Positions 57,246 through 64,000 of a DNA stretch of 64,000 nucleotides are shown in pieces. This DNA is from Nicotiana tabacum (Eukaryota; Streptophyta; Magnoliopsida; Solanales; Solanaceae). Positions within the stretch are counted from its first letter, which is position 1. Every line of letters starts with the position of its first letter. Under the pieces are notes generated by a model. That model had not been told where the DNA came from, did no database searches, and saw nothing but the letters and a program-made list of their open reading frames with translations. The DNA lies in the NCBI RefSeq assembly GCF_000715075.1, contig NC_134103.1, positions 57,256,230-57,320,229 of the forward strand, in the 5' to 3' direction. The translations under genes and the position numbers were made by a program.

Positions 57246-59990
57246 ATGTGTCACTTTGGGGTGCTTCGGTTCTGTTTGTGAAGAAACAATATGGTTCTAT
57301 GCACATTTGTATCGATTATCGGTAGTTGAACAAGGTTACAGTGAAGAATAGATATTCGTTGCCACGCATTGATGACCTATTCGATCAACTACAGGGTGCC
57401 ATAGTGTTCTCAAAGATTGATTTGCAATCAGGTTACCATCAGCTAAAGATTCGGGATCAGGATATTCTGAAGACCGCTTTCAGGACTCAGTATAGTCATT
57501 ACGAGTTCCTTGTGATATTATTCAGGCTGACTAATGCCCCAACATCGTTCATGCACCAGATGAACTGTGTATTCCAGCCCTATCTTGATTCATTCATCAT
57601 TTTGTTTATTGACGACATCTTGATGTACTCCCGCAGCCGGGAAGATCATGAGCAGCATTTGAGGATTGTGCTCTAGACCTTGAGAGAAAAGAATTTGCAT
57701 GCAAAGTTTTCAAAGTGTGAATTCTGGCTTGATTCAGTGGCATTTTTGGGTCATGTGGTTTTGAGTGAAAGGATCAACGTAGATCTAAAGAAGATTGAAG
57801 CAGTGCAGAGTTGGCCCAGACCGTCTTCAGCTATTGAGATCTAGAGTTTTCTTGGTTTGGCCATGTATTACCGTTGTTTTGTAGAGGGTCTCTGATCTAT
57901 AGCTACACCTGAGACCATATTGACCCAGAAGGGTGCTCCTTTCAGATGGTCCTAGAAGTGTAAGGAGAGCTTCCGAAAGCTCAAGACTGCTTTGACTATA
58001 GCCTCAATATTGATGTTGCCTACGGGTTTGGGGTCTTACACTGTGTACGGTGATGCGTCACGTGCTGGCCTTGGCGCGGTGTTGATGCAAGACGGTAGGG
58101 TAATTTCATACGCGTCTAGACAGTTAAATGTTCATGAGAAGAATTATCATGTCCACGACTTGGAATTAGCAGTGATTGCTCATGCCTTGAAGATTTGGTG
58201 GCACTATTTGTACGGTGCCCCTTGTGAGGTCTATACCGACCACCGGAGTCTACAACATCTGTTCAAATAGAAGGATCTTAATCTGCGGCAGCAGAGATGG
58301 TTAAAGTTGCTTAAGGACTATGATATCACTATTCTATATCATCCCGGGAAGGCCAATATGATGGCCGATGCTGTGAGTCGAAAGGTAGAGTGATTGGGTA
58401 GTTTATCATATCTACCAGCAGCAGAGAGGCCATTAGCATTGGATGTTCAGGACTTAGCCAACCAATTTGTTAGATTGGATGTTTCGGAGCCGAGTCGAGT
58501 TCTAGCTTGCGTGGTTTCTCGGTCTTCTTTATATGATCGCATTAGAGAGCATCAGTATGATGACCCCCATTTGTTTGTCCTTAAGGACACGGTACAGCAC
58601 GGTGATGCCAAGGAGGTTTCTATCGGAGATGACGATGTGTTGAAGATCCTGTTATGTGTGCCCAATGTGGATGGTTTGCGTTAGTTGATTCTTCAGGAGG
58701 CCCACAGTTTGCGGTACTCCATTCATCCAGGTGTCGCTAAGATGTATCAGGATTTGAGACAGCAATATTGGTGGAGAAGAATAAAGAAGGACATAGTGGA
58801 GTATGCTGCTCGGTGCCTAAATTGTCAGTAGGTGAAGTATGAGCACCAGAGGCCAGGTGGGTTGCTACAGAGACTTGAGATTCCCGAGTGGAAATGGGAG
58901 CGAGTTACCATGGACTTGGTTGTTGGGCTCCCACGGACTCAGAAGAAATTTGATGTTGTATGGGTGATTGTGGATAGGTTGACCAAGTTGGCTCATTTTG
59001 TTTCGGTAATGACTACATATTCTTTAGGTCAGCTGGCTCAGGTCTATATTCGCGAGATTGTCCGACTTCATGGAGTGCCGGTATCCATCATCTCTGACCG
59101 GGGTACGCAGTTTACATCACACTTCTAGAGAGTCATACAGCATGAGTTAGGCATATGGGTTGAGTTGAGTATAACATTCCACCCCTAGACGGTCAGACAG
59201 TCCGAGCGCACCATTCAGATATTAGAGGATATGCTTCGCGCCTGTGTTATGGAGTTCTAGGGTTCTTGGGATCAGTTCTTGTCACTTGTGGAGTTTACCT
59301 ATAACAACAGCTACCAATCGAGTATTTAGATGGTTCCTTATGAGGCCCTATATGGACGATCGTGTCGTTCCCCAGTTGGTTGGTTTGAGCTTGGAGAGGC
59401 TAAGTTATTAGGCACAGATTTGGTTCAAGATGCCTTGGAGAAGGTCAAGTTGATCCAGGATTGGCTTCATACAGCCCAATATAGGTAGAAGAGTTATGTG
59501 GATCGAAAGGTTCGTGATGTTGCATTCATGGTTGTAGAGCGGGTCTTGCTCCGAGTTTCGCCCATGACGGGTGTTATGAGGTTCGGAAGAAGGGAAAGTT
59601 GAGCCCTAGGGATATCAGGCCTTTTGAGATTTTTGAGGGGATTGGTGAGGCTTCCAACAAGCTTGCATTGCCACCTAGTCTAGCTATATTTCATCCGGTA
59701 TTCCATGTTTCTATGCTACAGAAGTATCACAGTGATCCATCCCATGTGTTAGATTCAGCTCAGTTCAATTGGTTGAGTATTTGTCTTATGTTGAGGAGCC
59801 GGTGGTCATCTTGGATAGGCAGGTCCGAAAGTTGTGGTCAAAGAGTATTGCTTCTGTAAAAGTTTAGTGGAGAGGTCAACCAGTCGAGGAGGCAACCTGG
59901 GAGACCGAGCATGATATGTGTAGCCTTTATCCTTATCTTTTTGCCACTTTAAGTAAATCTCTAGATTAGTTCGAGGACAAATGTTTGTTT
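57246..59990 (+). pseudogene. RT, RNase H, integrase and chromodomain of element M2, right of L
   Basis: Continues the gene cut at 44331. [40 protein letters not shown] near 57603-57640. RNase H at 58020-58390: [41 protein letters not shown]. Integrase at 58690-59470: HSLRYSIHPGVAKMY, CLNCQ then TAG, MDLVVGLP, SIISDRGTQF, QSERTIQILEDM, so all three catalytic acids remain. The C terminus at 59599-59930 has ALPPSLAIFHPVFHVSM and EEATWETEHDM. About fourteen in-frame stops occur with few frameshifts, and at least eight sit where relatives have Gln (for example NCQ-stop-VKYE against NCQQVKYE in L). Confidence 0.88.
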
Positions 59991-60003
59991 TAACGGGGGA
60001 GGA
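59991..60003 (+). other. Polypurine tract of element M2
   Basis: taacgggggagga directly before the LTR start TGTAACGACACGG. Confidence 0.78.
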
Positions 60004-61545
60004 TGTAACGACACGGCCGGTCATTTTGAGTATTTTAGCCCCGTTCCCCTATTTATTGCCTCATCTATGTTATATTGTGATTATGTGACTTGCCAGCATG
60101 TTTGGTTTTAGTTACGAGCGAGTTTCGGAGCGAAATGGGATACTTAGTCCAAAAGTTGGAACCTTAAGTTGAAATAGTTGATCGGAGTTTGAATTTTTTC
60201 ATAGACGAATCCGGAATGGAGTTTTGACGGTTCCAATAACTCCGTAGGGTGATTTTGGGATTAGGAGCGTGTCTGGATAATTATTTGGAGGTCCGTAGGT
60301 CATTTCGACTTGAATTGGCAAAAGTTAGAAAGTTAAAGGTTTGGAAGGTTGAGAAGTTTGATCGGGAATTGAATTTATTGATATCGGGCCTGGATTTCAA
60401 TTCCGAAAGTTAGAATAGGTCCGTTGTGTCAATTATGACTTGAGTGTAAAATTTGAGATCAATTGGAGTTGGGTAGGTATGTTTCGGCATTAGGCTTAGA
60501 AGTTAGAAGTTCAAAAGTTCATTAGGCTTGAATTGATGTGCGATTCATGATTTTAGTATTGTTTGATGTGATTTGATGCTTCGATCGAGTTTCTATCATG
60601 TTTTAGGACTTGTTGGTATGTTCTGATGGGGTCCCGGGGGCCCCGGCGTGTTTCAGATTGAGTTCGGACCATTTGTTCTTGAAATAGGAATGCTATTTTT
60701 TCCTGTTCTGGTTTCCTTCTACCCGTTCGCGAAGGTTCTACCGCGATTGCATAGAGTCCTTAGGGACTGATGGAATTTTACTCTACGCGTTCGCGAAGTA
60801 AGGGACGCGATCGCAGTGTTTGAGGAGTTTGTGAATGGCGAATGCGTGAGGGGGATTGCGTTCGCGTATAAGGAAGGAGAGGCTGGGGCTGAGGCACGCG
60901 ATGTTCTTCTCGATCGCGTGGACTGGGACGCGATCGCGTAAGTTGAGGAAGCTGGTCATCACATTCGTGACTGAGCTCACGCGATCGCGAAGGAGATTTT
61001 ATGAGTTGGGGAAGATTTGTTCTCCGCGATCGCGAGTATTTGTCCGTGATCGTGAAAGGAAATAACTGGGTAGCATTATTTAATTTCCAAAACAAGGGTT
61101 TTATTTCATTCTTCATCTTTAGACTTAGAGAGCTCGATTTGTGGCAATCTTGAGAGTGGTTTTCAAGGAATTGATCGGGATAAGTGATTCTAACTCGGAT
61201 TTGGCTATTATACATGAATCCATCATTGTTTTTATCATTTAATTGGTGTTTTGGGTTAGAAATATTGGGCAAAATTGTAAAAACTTCATAGACTATATTT
61301 TGAGGATTAGAAGGTCGATTTGAGATCGGAATTGAGTAATTTTAGTATGGTTGGACTCGTTATCGAATGGGTGTTCGGATTTTGTATGCTTGGGCGGGTT
61401 CCGAGACATGGGCTCGGGGTTGAATTTTTTAGTTGACTTTTTGTTTTTCTTTAAAGATTACAACTTTATTGTCTGGAGTAGTTTCCTATGGTCTGTATTT
61501 ATAGTATAAAGTTATTTTGGATTGATTCAAGCCATTCGAAGATGG
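60004..61545 (+). mobile_element. 3' LTR of element M2, probably truncated
   Basis: Starts TGTAACGACACGGCCGG. The first 500 bp align with the LTR at 63485-64000. It contains the CG-rich array at 60722-61070 and a typical late-LTR segment (tgggttccgag-like words near 61400). The 3' end is not seen, and homology fades near 61545 where a short tandem repeat starts. Confidence 0.72.
60722..61070. repeat. CG-rich palindromic array in the M2 LTR
   Basis: Many GCGATCGC and TTCGCGAA-centred palindromes (for example gacgcgatcgcgta, cacgcgatcgcgaag, cgcgatcgcgag). It is a third motif type in the same kind of position as in the other LTRs. Confidence 0.8.
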
Positions 61546-61606
61546 AAATCATTCACAAAGCTTTTTCTTCTTTCAAAGATGGAAATCATTCACAAAGCTT
61601 TTTCTT
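61539..61606. repeat. Short direct duplication
   Basis: A 31-bp unit (aagatggaaatcattcacaa and following bases) occurs at 61539 and again at 61576, a 37-bp period, with exact identity over the unit. Confidence 0.9.
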
Positions 61607-62229
61607 AACTTTTGTAGGCAAAAATATTTTAAAAGGCTGTTTCTTAAGTTGTAAACCTTCTAAAACCTATAACCCTTTTCCAAGAATATATACAATTTTT
61701 CTTCAAAATAGTAGACTTTAAAAAGGACCTAGAATATGCCACAAACTTTAAGCACTTGATTAAGCAGAATATAGATTGTTACTTCCCCGAACCCAGCCTA
61801 AGTTTTAAGGAGCTATCTCAGGTAGCTTTTAGGGGGTTCTTAGTACCTTCCCCTTAGAATGACAAGAAACCTTCCCCAAATCTCACCGGTTAGTAGACCA
61901 CTAGGATAATAATCCAATAAAAACATATGTACCCTAATATACCTTAAATATTAGGCAGAGGCTCTCTTTTATCAACATTAGAAGCACTATTAGTTGAATC
62001 TTGTTTTGACCAGTGCAAAATAGGGTGCAATACTAGTTTGACTAGAACTGTAAATATAATCCTACTAAAAGATCAAAAAAATCCTATTCTTGAAGGAAAA
62101 GAAGTCCTAATGTTGAATGGATTTTTGAACCTAATCTTTAAGGAAAATAAATCATAATCTTGAAGGAAAAGAAATCTTAATCTTGAATGGATTCTTGGAC
62201 TTCTTCAATTTCTTGATATTCTTGGGCCT
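61607..62229. other. Unassigned noncoding stretch
   Basis: AT-rich, no ORF of note. 62089-62205 holds a 70-bp-period imperfect duplication (cttgaaggaaaagaa and ttgaatggatt words). It may belong to the noncoding 3' part or LTR of element Q, which runs leftward, but no terminus was found. Confidence 0.5.
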
Positions 62230-63484
62230 CAATTGGACTAAAGGTAATTAGTGTAAGCATTTTAAATTCATGGTCGAATTCACCAAATCCATTAACACCT
62301 TTGTGAGCCAAATAAACCTGTATTGTTTTATAAAACATGGCCTCCACTTGTGCTTCTTTAGCATCAAGATTTGAGCTTGTATGTTCATTATTCTCCCATG
62401 GTTGAAGATAGGTGATATTTCAAAGGTATTAGGAATCTCTAAGCGATAAGCATTATCACCAATATTTGGCAGTACCTTAAAAGGTCCATCAACTCGCTTC
62501 TGTAATTTCAAAAAGTTGTGGTTGGAAATCTCTCCTTACTCAAATGAACTCAAACCAGGTTGCCTTACTTGAACACCACATGTTTTCTATGTGTATCCGT
62601 CTTTTCTTTGTATTTAGCATTTTTCTTCTCGATATGTGCCCGAACTTTGTCATGTAGTTTCTTGAGTTGCTTCACTCGATCAACAACATCTCCACTAAAA
62701 GAATGAGTAAGTGGAAGAGGGCAAGGATCAAGTGGTTCAAGAGGATTCTTACCATCTTCGAATGGACTCTTTCCCGTGGTGCGGTTGGTTGACTTGTTGA
62801 AGGCAAGCTCCATAGTAAGAAGTAATGATTCCCACTCTTTGAGATTCTTCTTTATTAACCCACGGAGCAAAGCACCTAAACTTTAGTTTTCCCATCAGTC
62901 TGGTGATGATGGGAAGTGCTATGTGTTAGCTTAGTACCAAGTTTAGCCCATAAAGTCCTCCAAAAATGACCTAGGAACCTCGAATCCCTATCTGAAACAA
63001 TAGTTATGGGAACTCTAGGCAATTTCACAATATGATCAAAGAAGAGATCAATAATATTTGTTGTAGTCGAAGTCTTATTGCAAGGACTAAAGTCAGCCAT
63101 CTTGAAAAATTTATCAACAACTACGAAAATAGAATCATCGCCTCTTTGAGTCCTTGGAAGGCCCAACACAAAGTCCATGCTAATGTCTTCCCATTGTTGA
63201 GCAAGAATTGGTAGAGGAGTGTAAAGACCTGAATTGCTTCTGTGTATATTTGCCTTTATACAAGTTTCACATCTTTCAACCAGCTTATTTACATCCCGAA
63301 CCATCTTAGGCCAATAGAAGTTTTCTTGAACTAGGCGTAGAGTCTTTGTTTGCCCAATGTGTCCTGCCAACCCTCCCTCAAGGGGCTCACAGATTATAAA
63401 TTCATGCCAATTTCCCTATGGAATACAAAGCTGCTTACCATAATAAATATAGCAATCCCTAAGCACAAACATGCACTGAGGACC
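62230..63484 (-). pseudogene. Integrase of a second chromovirus lineage (element Q), truncated
   Basis: Minus-strand reading gives GHIGQTKTLRLVQENFYWPKM, CETCIKANIH, GLYTPLPILAQQWEDISMD, VLGLPRTQRGDDSIFVVVD, TIVSDRDSRFLGHFWRTLW and HHHQTDGKTKV (63370-62876). After a short deletion that removes the residues following the catalytic Glu block come LRGLIKKNLKEWESLL and NKSTNRTTGKSPFE (62870-62565), and then KLQKRVDGPFKVLPNIGDNAYRLEIP (in part, 62511-62248). These blocks differ from the Tekay-type integrases nearby and resemble the Reina or Galadriel branch (recalled). Upstream it is cut by the LTR at 63485, with readable integrase sequence up to about 63470. Confidence 0.82.
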
Positions 63485-64000
63485 TGTAACGACCCAAATG
63501 GTTGTTTTGTGTATTTTAGCATCGTTTTCCCTATTTGATGCTTTAAATATATGTATTTTTGATTATGTGAGTTGCAAGGGTTGTTTGTTTGGTTTCAGAG
63601 AAATTTTGGATTGAATTGGGACACTTAGTCGCAAGGTTGGAAGCATAAGTGTGAGGGTTGACCAGAATTTGGCTTTTATATAGACAACCCCGGAATGGTG
63701 TTCTGATGGTTCAAGTAGGTTTGCATGGTGATTTTGGAGTAAAGAGTATGTTTGGATTTAGAGGTTCATACATTGATTTGGTTCTATTTGGCAAAAATTG
63801 AAAAGTTTAAGGGTTGGAAGGTTCATAAGTTTGATCGAGAGTTGACTTTATTGATATCGGGTTCATATTGTGATTCCATGAATTGGAATAAGTCCGTTGT
63901 GGTATTTGGGACTTGTAAGTAAAATTTGAGATTATTCCGCGTTGATTAGACATGGTTCGGCATGAGTTTTGGAAAGTTGGAAATTGAATAGTTCATTATG
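63485..64000 (+). mobile_element. Start of an M-type LTR running off the window
   Basis: TGTAACGACCCAAATGG at 63485, aligned with the M2 LTR from 60004 over the available 516 bp. The expected target duplication would be GGACC (63480-63484), and its partner lies beyond the window. It is either a solo LTR or the 5' LTR of another element inserted in Q. Confidence 0.78.

Noticed and set aside
60778..61272. 164-codon Arg/Ser/Pro-rich minus-strand ORF
   Set aside because: Its composition comes from the CG-rich palindromic array of the M2 LTR, and no start context or domain supports it. ORFs at 44902-45237 and 55238-55550 are the same effect in L.

Overview
The window is intergenic plant heterochromatin. 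It holds no recognisable host gene, rRNA or tRNA, and essentially all of it is nested LTR retrotransposons at different stages of decay. The large Ty3/gypsy elements with chromodomains, the Athila-type elements, the short tRNA-primed elements and a SINE ending in the plant Angio-domain with a (TTG)n-like tail point to a large-genome asterid. From LTR families I recognise, a Solanaceae such as Nicotiana is likely (inference, not proven). Every gag, pol or extra ORF carries stop codons or frameshifts.

Layout by position. Element A (Athila-like, + strand) enters from the left edge: a broken extra ORF at 1-1782, noncoding DNA, polypurine tract, then a 3' LTR from 3403 to 13911. That LTR is split by element D, a Tekay/Del-like chromovirus with both LTRs (4303-13438) and an exact TAAAC target duplication. 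Right of A is a single minus-strand gag gene, G, cut into three pieces (13912-14033, 24772-25320, 35275-35822). The cuts are made by F (14034-24766, a noncoding LARD-like element on the minus strand that carries a solo LTR, H, and a SINE) and by E (25321-35274, minus strand, the best-preserved gag-pol here). A itself forms the left break of G. Upstream of G lie its primer site and a stub of its 5' LTR.

From 36304 to 39972 is an LTR-like scrap and then J, a minus-strand Athila-like element reduced to gag, a tRNA-Asp primer site and a 5' LTR. That LTR carries a solo LTR (K) and a long (AT)n tract. From 39973 onward are + strand chromovirus pol genes: M1 (39973-43775), then M2 (from about 43772). 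M2 is interrupted in its reverse transcriptase by L (44332-57245) and resumes at 57246-59990, followed by its own LTR (60004-~61545). L's integrase is interrupted by solo LTR P (51266-53781). The right end has an unassigned stretch with two short tandem duplications, a minus-strand integrase of another chromovirus lineage (Q, ~62230-63484), and the start of an M-type LTR that runs off the window.

How the parts relate: the target-site duplications order most insertions (D into A; A, F and E into G; H and the SINE into F; K into J; P into L; L into M2). I found no new host system. The points most worth a second look are the short CG-rich palindromic arrays found in the LTRs of four different families, the three-way interruption of one gag gene, a sharply bounded near-identical tract between E's two LTRs, a duplicated LTR-plus-RT block around L, and a conserved leader shared by the noncoding element F and the coding elements E and G.
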